Assembly (NCBI RefSeq): GCF_006965485.1
Contig: NZ_CP041360.1
Coordinates: 1,798,001 to 1,862,000 of the forward strand
Length of the DNA: 64,000 bases
Direction of reading: 5' to 3'
Source of the DNA: Spirosoma sp. KCTC 42546
Lineage (GTDB): Bacteria; Bacteroidota; Bacteroidia; Cytophagales; Spirosomataceae
The notes under the pieces are model-generated. The model was not told the DNA's origin and ran no database searches. It saw nothing but the letters and a program-made list of their open reading frames with translations. The number at the start of each line of letters is the position of its first letter. Position 1 is the first letter of the stretch. The position numbers and the translations under genes were made by a program. Positions 38,292 through 46,832 of the stretch are shown one piece after another.

Positions 38292-39563
38292 ATGAATACA
38301 GACTCAACGCCTTTACCCGAGCGGGTACGTCCCCGCACACTCAATGATGTTATTGGTCAGCGAAAGCTTATTGGTCCTACTGGTGCCCTTCGGCGGGCTG
38401 TAGAATCGGGCCGACTGCCGTCCATGATTTTATGGGGGCCACCTGGTGTTGGAAAAACGACTCTGGCTTTATTACTGGCCGAAGCCGTCAAACGACCATT
38501 TATAGCCCTGAGCGCGATCAATTCGGGAGTAAAGGAAATTCGTGATGTGCTGAGCCGCCCAAGTGGAATATTCCCGCCGGTGGTGTTTATCGACGAAATC
38601 CACCGCTTCAACAAAAGCCAGCAGGATGCTTTGCTGGGAGCCGTTGAGAAAGGGCAGATCACATTGATCGGTGCCACGACAGAAAACCCATCCTTCGAAG
38701 TAAACAGTGCCTTGCTGTCGCGTTGTCAGGTGTATATTCTGGAAGGGCTCAATCGCGAGGAGTTGATCCAGGTAGTTGATCGGGCCATTGCGCAGGATAC
38801 GTTTTTGCAATCAAAAAAAATTACGGTTGACTCATACGATACGCTGCTCCGCTTATCGGGTGGCGATGGCCGTAAACTGCTGAATCTATTGGAACTGGTT
38901 GCTTCTGCCCACGTATCAGTTGACCCGCTAGTTATCACGGATGAAGGCGTGACGACCGTAGCGCAACAGAACATTGCCCGATACGATAAATCAGGCGAGC
39001 AGCATTATGATATCATCTCGGCCTTCATCAAATCATTGCGTGGTTCCGACCCGAACGCGGCTTTATATTGGATGGCTCGGATGATTGTAGCGGGCGAAGA
39101 CCCGATTTTTATTGCCCGACGCATGCTCATCATGGCATCGGAAGATATCGGCAATGCCAACCCAACTGCAATGATTATGGCATCGGAAGCCGTGCAGGCA
39201 ATTCGGGCGATCGGTATGCCCGAAGGTCGGATTATTCTTTCGCAAGTGGCTGTTTACTTGGCAACCTCGCCTAAAAGTAACGCGAGTTATGTAGCTATCG
39301 ATGAGGCCATTGCATTGGCCGAGCAAACAGCTCATTTGCCCGTACCCTTACATCTGCGTAACGCACCAACCAAATTGATGAAGCAAATTGGCTATGGAAA
39401 AGATTACCAATATTCACATGCGCACGAAGGCAACTTTGCCCAGCAAAACTTCCTGCCCGACGACCTGAAAGGTCATAAACTCTACGAACCTGGCCACAAC
39501 GCCCGCGAAGCTGAAATTCGGAGGAGCCTACAGAAGTGGTGGGGAGACTGGTATGGGTATTAA
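38292..39563 (+). CDS. rarA: replication-associated recombination protein A (MgsA/WRNIP1 AAA+ ATPase)
   Basis: 423 residues. RarA acts at stalled replication forks as a clamp-loader-like ATPase. Visible: PLPERVRPRTLNDVIGQRKL, Walker A GPPGVGKTTLALLLAEA, Walker B VFIDEIHRFNKSQQDALL, the sensor region TLIGATTENPSFEVNSALLS RC, then the helical tetramerisation domain (HYDIISAFIKSLRGSDPNAA LYWMARM, ARRMLIMASEDIGNANP). The C-terminal motif GYGKDYQYSHAHEGNFAQQNFLP, split here only by reading, is typical. Its end is 6 bp from the convergent proA end, with no room for a terminator. Confidence 0.97.
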   Translation: MNTDSTPLPERVRPRTLNDVIGQRKLIGPTGALRRAVESGRLPSMILWGPPGVGKTTLALLLAEAVKRPFIALSAINSGVKEIRDVLSRPSGIFPPVVFIDEIHRFNKSQQDALLGAVEKGQITLIGATTENPSFEVNSALLSRCQVYILEGLNREELIQVVDRAIAQDTFLQSKKITVDSYDTLLRLSGGDGRKLLNLLELVASAHVSVDPLVITDEGVTTVAQQNIARYDKSGEQHYDIISAFIKSLRGSDPNAALYWMARMIVAGEDPIFIARRMLIMASEDIGNANPTAMIMASEAVQAIRAIGMPEGRIILSQVAVYLATSPKSNASYVAIDEAIALAEQTAHLPVPLHLRNAPTKLMKQIGYGKDYQYSHAHEGNFAQQNFLPDDLKGHKLYEPGHNAREAEIRRSLQKWWGDWYGY

Positions 39564-39569
39564 CGGAAA

Positions 39570-40820
39570 CTACCACCTCACTTGCCCGTCACCCACAACA
39601 ATCCACTTCTCGGTTACTAATTTCTCGAGTGCGAATGGGCCGCGAGCGTGGAGTTTCTGGGTTGAAATACCGATTTCGGCACCTAGGCCAAAGACACCGC
39701 CATCCGTAAATCGGGTAGACGCGTTCGCATACACCGCAGCGGCATCGACCTCGCGAAGGAATTGGTCGATAAGCGGCTGATTTTGAGAGATAATTGCTTC
39801 GGAGTGGCGCGATGAGTACGCCTGAATATGAGAAAGGGCTTCGTCTAAATTTGCCACGACTTTCACGGCGCATTTGTAATCCAGAAACTCACGACCAAAG
39901 TCCTCGGGTTGGGCGTGTTGCAGGTTTGTGTAGCCCGCTTTCTCGAAAATGTCGTAAGCAATTTCATCGGCGAAAACTTCCACGTTCCATTTGTTGAAGT
40001 CGGCGGTCAGCATGGGTAGAAAGCGCTCGGCGATGGTTTCGTCAACCAGCACGCAGTCGAGTGAATTACAGACCGATGGGCGCGAGACGCGGGCATTTAC
40101 AACAATGGCGGCAGCTTTGTCTAAATCAGCGGTTTGCTCTACATAGGCATGGCAAACACCAGCACCCGTTTCAATCGTGGGCACAAGTGAGTTTTTGCGA
40201 ACGAATTGAATCAACGACTCTGAACCACGAGGGATGATAATGTCCACGTAGCGTGTGGCGGTGAGCAATTCATTCACAACGGCCCGGTCGGGAGGGAGCA
40301 GCGTTACGGCAGCTTTCGGTACCCCAAACTCAATCAACACACCCTGAATCAGGCTAATTAAATACCGATTCGAGCAATCGGCTTCTTTACCACCTTTGAG
40401 TACGCAGGCATTTCCCGAACGTAAACACAACGAGGCTACATCGACCGTTACGTTTGGACGAGCTTCGTAAATAACACCAACAACGCCCAGCGGTACCGCA
40501 ATTTTTTTGAGCTTTAATCCCTGTTCGATGGTACGCTCCAGAATGACTTCTCCAGCCGGATCGGGCAATACGGCCACTTCGCGCAAACTTTTGGAAAGGT
40601 CGGCTACGCGACTTTCGGTCAGTTTGAGCCGATCATATTTGGGGTCGGCGGTCGACATACGGTCGAGATCCTTTTGATTCTCGGCCACGATATCGGCAGT
40701 GTGAGCAGCCAGAACATCGGCCAGCCGATTGAGTAAATCAGTTTTTTCAGCAGGGCTAAGCCGCCGAACGGCTGCTGCAGCTTGCTGAGTAGCCTGGAGA
40801 AGTGGCGTAATAGGAGTCAT
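39570..40820 (-). CDS. proA: gamma-glutamyl phosphate reductase (glutamate-5-semialdehyde dehydrogenase)
   Basis: 416 residues, full length. It reduces gamma-glutamyl phosphate to glutamate-5-semialdehyde with NADPH, the second step of proline synthesis. Signatures: PLGVVGVIYEARPNVTVDVA, CLRSGNACVLKGGKEA, PRGSESLIQFVR, GAGVCHAYVE, and the catalytic Cys in RPSVCNSLDC. Its ATG overlaps the stop of the TumE-like gene by 4 bp (ATGA), so it is translationally coupled to a putative toxin instead of to proB, which lies two genes upstream. Confidence 0.97.
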   Translation of the reverse strand: MTPITPLLQATQQAAAAVRRLSPAEKTDLLNRLADVLAAHTADIVAENQKDLDRMSTADPKYDRLKLTESRVADLSKSLREVAVLPDPAGEVILERTIEQGLKLKKIAVPLGVVGVIYEARPNVTVDVASLCLRSGNACVLKGGKEADCSNRYLISLIQGVLIEFGVPKAAVTLLPPDRAVVNELLTATRYVDIIIPRGSESLIQFVRKNSLVPTIETGAGVCHAYVEQTADLDKAAAIVVNARVSRPSVCNSLDCVLVDETIAERFLPMLTADFNKWNVEVFADEIAYDIFEKAGYTNLQHAQPEDFGREFLDYKCAVKVVANLDEALSHIQAYSSRHSEAIISQNQPLIDQFLREVDAAAVYANASTRFTDGGVFGLGAEIGISTQKLHARGPFALEKLVTEKWIVVGDGQVRW

Positions 40821-41203
40821 ATTTTTGAATTCGTTAACTGGTCATGAATGTAGACTAATACTTCTGCCAGCGAAATGTCAAAGCTATCGGTTACAACTTC
40901 CGATCCACTTCGATAATCGTGTTTGTGATGTGGAAAGGAGGCAAGTTTAGGAAAATGCGGTACGTTGTCCCAACGAACAAGCCAACTAGTGTTGCCTGTT
41001 TGCCATTGAAAAGCGTATTTACGAACAAGGTTTCCTATGTATTCATTCGTATAAAGAACCGACCTGTCGGTAAATTCTATTCGCAATTTCAAATGAAATT
41101 TATCGGCAGTATGCTCATGAACAAGGACGTCGTATTTACTGACGATTGGATTTTCATTCAGAGTAAATAGGGCATTGGTTATAAGCGATATATACCTATT
41201 CAT
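40817..41203 (-). CDS. putative toxin, TumE/DUF6516 family
   Basis: 128 residues. The pattern fits the small DUF6516 proteins annotated as toxin TumE of type II toxin-antitoxin systems: an opening N-terminal helix, KFHLKLRIEFTDRSVLYTNE, then KYAFQWQ, the core LVRWDNVPHFPKLASFPHHK HDY and a C-terminal helix (SLAEVLVYIHDQL). The clustered His and Asp residues in WDNVPH and FPHHKHD are the likely active site. It overlaps the presumed antitoxin gene upstream by 4 bp and proA downstream by 4 bp. Toxicity is inferred from the family, not shown. Confidence 0.72.
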   Translation of the reverse strand: MNRYISLITNALFTLNENPIVSKYDVLVHEHTADKFHLKLRIEFTDRSVLYTNEYIGNLVRKYAFQWQTGNTSWLVRWDNVPHFPKLASFPHHKHDYRSGSEVVTDSFDISLAEVLVYIHDQLTNSKI

Positions 41204-41469
41204 TCAATTATTTCAATCGACCCTTTCTTTATTTCTTCGATGCCTTTAAGCACATCGGGCAACATACCAACAGCCGCCGACCAGTCGATGTTGTCATCCC
41301 ACTCTTCAAATACTTCTTTTTCAGTACTTTCGATGTGTTTTTCGAACTCGTCCAGTGTCATGCCGTATTTCCGCTCCATTCGGGTAATTGTTTCCTCAAA
41401 GCGGTGTTTTCGAGCCAAATAATCGATCATGACCCACTGTTGCACTGCTTGCTTCGTTACCTGTACCAT
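41200..41469 (-). CDS. presumed antitoxin of the TumE pair
   Basis: 89 residues, mostly helical and acidic, with pI-lowering clusters (ESTEKEVFEEWDDNIDW). A basic N-terminal helix (RKHRFEETITRMERKYGMT) precedes it, and the protein ends IEEIKKGSIEIIE. The EEWDD-x-I-x-W signature and its position immediately before a DUF6516 gene, with an ATGA overlap, fit the usual antitoxin partner. No clear DNA-binding domain was recognised. It starts 42 bp after the proB stop on the same strand. Confidence 0.62.
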   Translation of the reverse strand: MVQVTKQAVQQWVMIDYLARKHRFEETITRMERKYGMTLDEFEKHIESTEKEVFEEWDDNIDWSAAVGMLPDVLKGIEEIKKGSIEIIE

Positions 41470-41511
41470 ACCAGATTACGTTTAAGAACAAAATTGGCTA
41501 AAAACATTGGT

Positions 41512-42546
41512 CTACAAAAGTACAATATCATTCGCATTGGCGACCTCAACATTTTGCTGATTAAGCTGTTGCGTTAACGTTTCCGACGAAATCCGCGTTC
41601 GGGCTACGGCTATGGTTTCCTGTTTTTCATCCAGAATTTCGACCAGTTCTCCGGCAGCAAAATCATCCAATACGGCCCGAACACCCACAGCCAGCAAACT
41701 CCGGCGTTGTTTCAGCGCACGCACGGCACCCGCATCGATCTGCACGCGTCCTACGGCTAAACTACCACTGGCCAGCCACCGATTTCGGGCGGAGAGGGTA
41801 ATTGGGTGCGGTGTGAACTCGGTGCCCGTTTCGCCCCGTAAAGCCCGGCCAAGACTGTCGGGTTCGTTTAAGCCGAAAATAACAACACGAATGCCCATAC
41901 GGGTAGCCAGTTTAGCGAAGGTTAGCTTAGAGGCCATACCGCCCAAACCCAGCGATGATTTATCGGTTCGAACAACGCCAAATACGCGTTCATCGAACTC
42001 GACAACCTGTCGAATTATATGCCCATTTGCATCCAATAAGCCACCGACCGATGTGCATAGCATCAGGGCTTCGGCCCCAAAGCCTACGGCAATGAGGGTG
42101 GCCAATTCGTCATTATCAGAAAACTTCAGTTCACGATTGCTCACCACATCATTTTCGTTGGCAATTGGGATCAGGTCATTTTCCCACAGTTCTTCATAGG
42201 TCTGCTTGAGTTGCAGAAACTGGTCGCGGCTGGCAAAATGATGCCGTTCGCAAAGGCTTTGGGCAATCGAAATTCCGTAAATAGAAAAGAAGCGCGAATA
42301 CTGGTTGAGTAGCAGTAAATTACCTACAGCCGCAGCCGCTTTACGCTGGGTAATATCACCTTTATAATCACGAATCAGGGCTTTCCCGGCACCCACTGCC
42401 CCCGACGACACCAATACAATACGGTAGTGTGGATGCAGGGCGGCTACCTGTCGGGCAATATCGACCATAACAGGCTCATTGGGTTCGCCGGTAGGTTTTG
42501 TAATGGAAGCAGTACCAAACTTTAGTACTAAAACTGGCTTAGACAT
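41512..42546 (-). CDS. proB: glutamate 5-kinase
   Basis: 344 residues. It phosphorylates glutamate to gamma-glutamyl phosphate, the first and feedback-controlled step of proline synthesis. The amino-acid-kinase domain shows LVLKFGTASITKPTG, IVLVSSGAVGAGKALI, LIPIANENDVVSNRELKFSD NDELAT, and the SLGLGGMASKLTFAKLATRMG motif. The C-terminal 80 residues (RWLASGSLAVGRVQIDAGAV onward) form the short PUA-like domain. In most bacteria proA follows directly; here two small genes stand between. A heptad-like hairpin lies upstream-strand downstream of aat, at 42570-42648. Confidence 0.95.
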   Translation of the reverse strand: MSKPVLVLKFGTASITKPTGEPNEPVMVDIARQVAALHPHYRIVLVSSGAVGAGKALIRDYKGDITQRKAAAAVGNLLLLNQYSRFFSIYGISIAQSLCERHHFASRDQFLQLKQTYEELWENDLIPIANENDVVSNRELKFSDNDELATLIAVGFGAEALMLCTSVGGLLDANGHIIRQVVEFDERVFGVVRTDKSSLGLGGMASKLTFAKLATRMGIRVVIFGLNEPDSLGRALRGETGTEFTPHPITLSARNRWLASGSLAVGRVQIDAGAVRALKQRRSLLAVGVRAVLDDFAAGELVEILDEKQETIAVARTRISSETLTQQLNQQNVEVANANDIVLL

Positions 42547-42569
42547 GCGGGCAAAGATAGGGATTTACC

Positions 42570-42648
42570 GTTTTAGGTATATGGTTTTTGGTTTTCAGTA
42601 GGCTGGGTAAGTTCAACTTGCAGCAACCGTAAACCATATACTGAAAAC
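42570..42648. repeat. 24-bp inverted repeat with heptad-like arm
   Basis: Arms 42570-42593 and 42625-42648 pair with two mismatches and two G-U. The right arm and flank (from 42626) step in 7-bp units: ACCGTAA ACCATAT ACTGAAA ACTGTAA ACC. The GTTTACGG vocabulary is shared with 7673-7746. It lies in front of proB and after nothing else on that strand but the aat 3' side, 18 bp from the aat stop. Confidence 0.75.
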
Positions 42649-42665
42649 TGTAAACCGGTCACTAT

Positions 42666-43274
42666 CTACACCTTTTCGGGCACCAGACCCGTGAATCGGG
42701 CTTTTTGTTTAAGGGCGGTTTTAAGTTGCTTGAGGTAGTCTGCTTTGGGGATTTCGATGGCACCGTAGCGCCGAACGTTATCGTTAATGAACTGCGTATC
42801 GAGCAGCGAGAAATGCTGCTGGCGGAGAATCAGGATTAAATTGTGGAATGCCACTTTCGAGGAATTGCTAACCTCGCTAAACATCGATTCGCCGAAAAAA
42901 GCCGAGCCCAGCGCAACCCCGTATAAGCCGCCGACCAGCCGATTGTCTATATACGTTTCAACACTATGGGCCAGCCCCATATGATGTAATTCGGTATAAG
43001 CCGCAATAATTTCGTCGGAAATCCAGACACTATCGTCTTCAGAACGGGGTTTCGAACAGGCACGCATGACCTCAGGAAAGGCGGTATTTATACGAATCTC
43101 GAACTGATTGCGGTTCAGAATCGGGCGAAGAGATTTGGCAGGTTTATAACTATGAATGGGAATAATGGCGCGCGGATCGGGGGCGTACCAATAAAGCGTA
43201 CCGTCGGCATCGGCCATTGGGAAAATCCCGTTTATGTACCCGTAAATCAGGTCATCAGCGGTTAGCTTATTCAT
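42666..43274 (-). CDS. aat: leucyl/phenylalanyl-tRNA-protein transferase
   Basis: 202 residues from ATG 43274; an upstream start would add 18 non-conserved residues. It adds Leu or Phe to proteins with N-terminal Lys or Arg, marking them for ClpAP in the N-end rule. Signatures: YGYINGIFPMAD, LYWYAPDPRAIIP, DSVWISDEIIAAYTELHHMG LAHSVE, LVGGLYGVALGSAFFGESMF, and LLDTQFINDNVRRYGAIEIP. In this gene order it lies on the minus strand upstream of proB. It is divergent from the hydroxyproline cluster. Confidence 0.95.
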   Translation of the reverse strand: MNKLTADDLIYGYINGIFPMADADGTLYWYAPDPRAIIPIHSYKPAKSLRPILNRNQFEIRINTAFPEVMRACSKPRSEDDSVWISDEIIAAYTELHHMGLAHSVETYIDNRLVGGLYGVALGSAFFGESMFSEVSNSSKVAFHNLILILRQQHFSLLDTQFINDNVRRYGAIEIPKADYLKQLKTALKQKARFTGLVPEKV

Positions 43275-43409
43275 GAAAACAGTAAAAGTGTCGTATGACA
43301 AAGATAGAAAAGGTGAAAATAGTACCACAATATACTAATTACCAGTGCTATTATTTTTAGTGAACTAACGAACTTTGACCGACTCAATTTAATCAACCAA
43401 CTATACCCC

Positions 43410-44318
43410 ATGAACGTTTCTGTAAACTGGGAAGGTGTTTATCCCGCGCTACTGACTCCATTTACGGCTGATGATCAGCTCGATCTGCCACTTTTTGAGA
43501 AAAATCTCCAGGCTCAGCTCGATGCCGGGGTACACGGATTTATCATTGGGGGCTCGCTTGGCGAAGCCAGTACGCTGCTGAACGATGAGAAAATCGAACT
43601 TCTGAAATCGGGGCTGGCGGTTAGCGATGGAAAAGTGCCCGTTCTGATCAATATTGCTGAACAGGCTACTAAACAGGCCATTGCGCGCGCTCAGGAAGCA
43701 GAAGCCAATGGCGCTGATGGGCTCATGCTGCTGCCTCCGATGCGTTACCCTGCCGATGCCCGCGAAACGGTTACGTACTTTAAATCGGTGGCTCAGGAAA
43801 CATCATTGCCAATCATGATCTATAATAATCCGTACGATTACAAGATCATGACTACCGTAGCCATGTTTCATGAACTAGCCGAACTGCCCAATATTCAGGC
43901 CGTAAAAGAATCAACGCGTGATCTGACCAATGTAACCCGTATGCGAAATGCCTTTGGCGACCGCTATAAACTGCTGGGTGGTGTCGATACGTTGGCCCTG
44001 GAAGCATTGCTACTAGGGTGCGATGGCTGGGTTGGCGGTCTGGTTGACGCATTTCCACAGGAAACCGTTGCGATTTATGAATTGGCTAAAGCGGGTCAGG
44101 TAGCCGAAGCGCTGGAAATCTACCGCTGGTTCATGCCCCTGCTCGAACTGGATATTCACCCGAAATTAGTTCAATACATCAAACTGGCCGCTACAGCAAC
44201 TGGCATTGGTTCCGAATATGTGCGAGCACCCCGCCTGCCGCTAATCGGTGCGGAACGGGAACAGGTACTGGACGTTATTCAAACGGCTTTAGCAAAGCGA
44301 CCGGTTGTTAATGTATAA
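43410..44318 (+). CDS. DapA-family lyase/deaminase, probable pyrroline-hydroxycarboxylate deaminase
   Basis: 302 residues, TIM barrel of the dihydrodipicolinate synthase family. Schiff-base lysine K166 (AVKESTRDLTNV) and catalytic Y138 (IMIYNNPYDY) are present, with GGSLGEASTL as the substrate loop. DapA itself is unlikely because the gene heads a cluster with a hydroxyproline epimerase, a FAD amino-acid oxidase and a semialdehyde dehydrogenase. In that pathway a DapA relative converts Delta1-pyrroline-4-hydroxy-2-carboxylate to 2-oxoglutarate semialdehyde with loss of ammonia. The role is therefore inferred from context; the family is certain. Confidence 0.88.
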   Translation: MNVSVNWEGVYPALLTPFTADDQLDLPLFEKNLQAQLDAGVHGFIIGGSLGEASTLLNDEKIELLKSGLAVSDGKVPVLINIAEQATKQAIARAQEAEANGADGLMLLPPMRYPADARETVTYFKSVAQETSLPIMIYNNPYDYKIMTTVAMFHELAELPNIQAVKESTRDLTNVTRMRNAFGDRYKLLGGVDTLALEALLLGCDGWVGGLVDAFPQETVAIYELAKAGQVAEALEIYRWFMPLLELDIHPKLVQYIKLAATATGIGSEYVRAPRLPLIGAEREQVLDVIQTALAKRPVVNV

Positions 44319-44396
44319 TGAACAATGGATAATGTGACACCCCGAGTGAGACTAGGCATTATCCATTATTCATTGTTCATTAACCATTATTCATTA
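44316..44396. repeat. TAATGRA heptad inverted repeat
   Basis: Left arm 44316-44334 (starting at the stop codon) reads TAATGAA CAATGGA TAATG. The right side, 44357-44396, read on the minus strand gives six units: TAATGAA TAATGGT TAATGAA CAATGAA TAATGGA TAATG. The arms pair after skipping one 7-bp unit. It separates two genes of the same cluster by 83 bp. Confidence 0.88.
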
Positions 44397-44401
44397 AATA
44401 A

Positions 44402-45406
44402 ATGTCCGAGTTTCATTTTTTTTGCATTGATGCGCATACCTGCGGCAACCCGGTGCGGGTTGTTACGGGGGGGAGTATTCCGTTTTTGCAGGGCGGGACT
44501 ATGAGTGAAAAACGCCAGCATTTCCTGCGTGACTACGACTGGATTCGGAAAGGACTTATGTTCGAACCGCGGGGGCACGACATGATGTCGGGGAGTATTC
44601 TGTATCCGCCTACCGATCCCGCTAATGATGCGGGTGTGCTATTTATCGAGACTTCTGGGTGTTTGCCCATGTGCGGTCATGGCACGATTGGTACGGTAAC
44701 GGTCGCCATTGAGCAGAATCTGATTAGGCCCCAAACACCGGGCGTCCTCAACCTCGAAGTGCCCGCCGGATTGGTTCGGGCCGAATACCAGCAGGAGGGA
44801 AGGAAGGTAACGTCGGTGAAGATTACGAATATTAAATCGTACCTGGCAGCCGAGAAATTGACGGTCGAATGCCCTGACTTGGGAACGCTCACGGTCGATG
44901 TTGCCTACGGTGGTAATTTCTACGCCATTGTTGATCCGCAACCCAATTTCCCCGGCCTGGAGCACTATAAAGCGGAGCAGCTTATTGGCTGGGCGCGGGT
45001 GATGCGTGAGCGGATGAACGAGCAATATACCTTCGTCCATCCCGAAAACCCGACCATTAACGGCCTGAGTCATATTCTCTGGACAGGAAAGCCACTGCAA
45101 GAAACCTCTACCGCCCGAAATGCTGTTTTCTACGGCGATAAAGCCATTGACCGCTCACCCTGTGGAACGGGCACCTCGGCCCGGATGGCGCAGTGGTACG
45201 CGCAGGGGCGACTCAAACCGGGTGACACGTTTGTTCATGAGAGTATCATCGGCTCCATTTTCAACGGGCGTATCGAAGCAGAAACCGAATTAGCTGGTAA
45301 TCCGGCTATTGTGCCAAGTATCGAAGGTTGGGCCCGGATTCACGGCTACAATCACATCATTCTCGACGAAGACGACCCATACGTGTTTGGGTTTCAGGTA
45401 ATTTAA
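44402..45406 (+). CDS. 4-hydroxyproline 2-epimerase (proline racemase family)
   Basis: 334 residues. Both catalytic cysteines are present: C91 in LPMCGHGTIG and C254 in SPCGTGTSARMA. That means a two-base epimerase or racemase rather than trans-3-hydroxyproline dehydratase, which has Thr at the second place. Other signatures are IDAHTCGNPVRVVTGG and RGHDMMSGSILYPP. With its neighbours it would turn trans-4-hydroxy-L-proline into cis-4-hydroxy-D-proline. The start is 83 bp after the lyase gene, with a heptad hairpin between. Confidence 0.92.
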   Translation: MSEFHFFCIDAHTCGNPVRVVTGGSIPFLQGGTMSEKRQHFLRDYDWIRKGLMFEPRGHDMMSGSILYPPTDPANDAGVLFIETSGCLPMCGHGTIGTVTVAIEQNLIRPQTPGVLNLEVPAGLVRAEYQQEGRKVTSVKITNIKSYLAAEKLTVECPDLGTLTVDVAYGGNFYAIVDPQPNFPGLEHYKAEQLIGWARVMRERMNEQYTFVHPENPTINGLSHILWTGKPLQETSTARNAVFYGDKAIDRSPCGTGTSARMAQWYAQGRLKPGDTFVHESIIGSIFNGRIEAETELAGNPAIVPSIEGWARIHGYNHIILDEDDPYVFGFQVI

Positions 45407-45409
45407 TGA

Positions 45410-45501
45410 GCGAAAGAGTGAATGAGTGAAAGACTGGGCCGCCTGAATGGTGAATGAGCGGCTTTGCTGATACCAGCTTTTCGCGCAATTCACTCTTTCG
45501 C
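45410..45501. repeat. inverted repeat with GAGTGAAT words
   Basis: GCGAAAGAGTGAAT (45410-45423) pairs exactly with 45488-45501, and flanking parts pair loosely. The arm contains GAATGAGTGAA, shared with the hairpin at 18731-18818. An inner GCCGC/GCGGC pair is present. It lies between the epimerase and oxidase genes, which are on the same strand. Confidence 0.75.
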
Positions 45502-45518
45502 ACTTTCACTCTTTTAAA

Positions 45519-46769
45519 ATGTCACACGTTGGTATTGTGGGCGGGGGTATTGTTGGACTTTGTTCGGCGTATTACCTGCACAAAGCGGGGCACCGCGTAA
45601 CGCTGTTCGATCAGGGACCTATTGCCGATGGCTGTTCGTTCGGTAATGCGGGTATGATTGTACCCAGTCATATTATCCCGCTGGCGCAACCGGGTATGAT
45701 GGCTAAAGGCATGCGCTGGATGCTGAAATCGACCAGCCCGTTTTATGTAAAACCGAGACTAAACGCCGATTTACTGCGTTGGGGCTGGCTTTTCTACCGC
45801 CATTCGACACCCGAGCACGTTGAGCGTTCCATTCCGGTGCTGCGCGATCTTAGTCTGCTCAGTAAAACGTTGTATCAGGAGTTGGCCAGTAACAGCGATT
45901 TAACTTTTGAGTGGCAGGAGCGGGGACTACTGATGCTCTACAAAACCGCATCTGCCGAACACGAAATGGCCGAAGAAGCCGAGGTGGCTAACCACGCGGG
46001 CATCGAAGCGCAGGTACTCAATGGCCAGCAAGTGCAGGACTTGGAACCCGACACGCGGGTTGACGTTCGCGGTGGTATTTTTTATCCCGGCGATGCGCAC
46101 CTGAATCCAAATGAATTGATCAAGTCGCTGGTTGCCTATCTGCGTCGGGAGGGGGTTACCATTCTGGAAAATCATACCGTTACAGGATTCGGCAAAACGG
46201 GTTCAACGATTAAATCGGTGCAGACTGCGCAGGGTGATTATCCCGTTGATGCGGTTGTTATAGCGGGTGGTGCCTGGTCGCCTGTTCTTGCAAAGCAACT
46301 GGATTTGAGTCTATCCTTGCAGGGTGGTAAAGGCTATAGCTTTATGCTTAGGAGCGTAGCTAACAACATTCGTGTACCCGCCATCATGCTCGAAGCCCGC
46401 GCTACGGCCACGCCGATGGGAGCGGATCTTCGCTTTGCGGGAACACTCGAAGTAGCTGGTACCGATATGACCGTGAACATGAATCGAGTGCGGGGTATTG
46501 TACAGTCGATAAACAACTATTATCCAGATATGCCGGTCGAGATGCCTGCCGTGGAAACGGTTTGGCGGGGATTGCGCCCCTGTTCGCCTGACGGGTTGCC
46601 CTACATTGGCCCTACCGAACGCTACAATAACGTCGTGTTGGCTACAGGGCACGGCATGATGGGACTAAGCCTGGGACCAGCTACCGGCAAACTAGTTAGT
46701 GAACTTATGGACGATTCGGTTAGAAGCATGGACGTTGCTGCTTTTAAACCGGAACGTTTCGCCCGATAA
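45519..46769 (+). CDS. FAD-dependent D-amino-acid oxidoreductase (DadA-like), probable hydroxyproline oxidase
   Basis: 416 residues. The FAD-binding Rossmann motif is at the very N-terminus (VGIVGGGIVGLCSAYYLHKA), followed by the DadA-type GCSFGNAGMIVPSHIIPLAQPG. The C-terminus contains GLRPCSPDGLPYIGPTERYN and NVVLATGHGMMGLSLGPATG. DadA-family enzymes oxidise D-amino acids to imino acids and feed electrons to the respiratory chain. In this cluster the expected substrate is cis-4-hydroxy-D-proline, giving Delta1-pyrroline-4-hydroxy-2-carboxylate for the DapA-like enzyme. Confidence 0.92.
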   Translation: MSHVGIVGGGIVGLCSAYYLHKAGHRVTLFDQGPIADGCSFGNAGMIVPSHIIPLAQPGMMAKGMRWMLKSTSPFYVKPRLNADLLRWGWLFYRHSTPEHVERSIPVLRDLSLLSKTLYQELASNSDLTFEWQERGLLMLYKTASAEHEMAEEAEVANHAGIEAQVLNGQQVQDLEPDTRVDVRGGIFYPGDAHLNPNELIKSLVAYLRREGVTILENHTVTGFGKTGSTIKSVQTAQGDYPVDAVVIAGGAWSPVLAKQLDLSLSLQGGKGYSFMLRSVANNIRVPAIMLEARATATPMGADLRFAGTLEVAGTDMTVNMNRVRGIVQSINNYYPDMPVEMPAVETVWRGLRPCSPDGLPYIGPTERYNNVVLATGHGMMGLSLGPATGKLVSELMDDSVRSMDVAAFKPERFAR

Positions 46770-46832
46770 GGTGTTCCTCAAAAACGGGCTACTGTTGCCC
46801 AATCTATTTATAACAATCTCCTGCCTGTCGTT

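Noticed and set aside
41612..42199. A 195-codon plus-strand frame antisense to proB
   Set aside because: Ser/Pro/Arg-rich shadow translation; proB signatures fill the other strand.
44316..44396. Heptad arrays as a CRISPR array
   Set aside because: Units are 7 bp and degenerate, without spacers of constant length and without cas genes nearby.
44639..45100. A 153-codon minus-strand frame across the hydroxyproline epimerase
   Set aside because: Overlaps both conserved motifs of the epimerase gene on the opposite strand; shadow frame.
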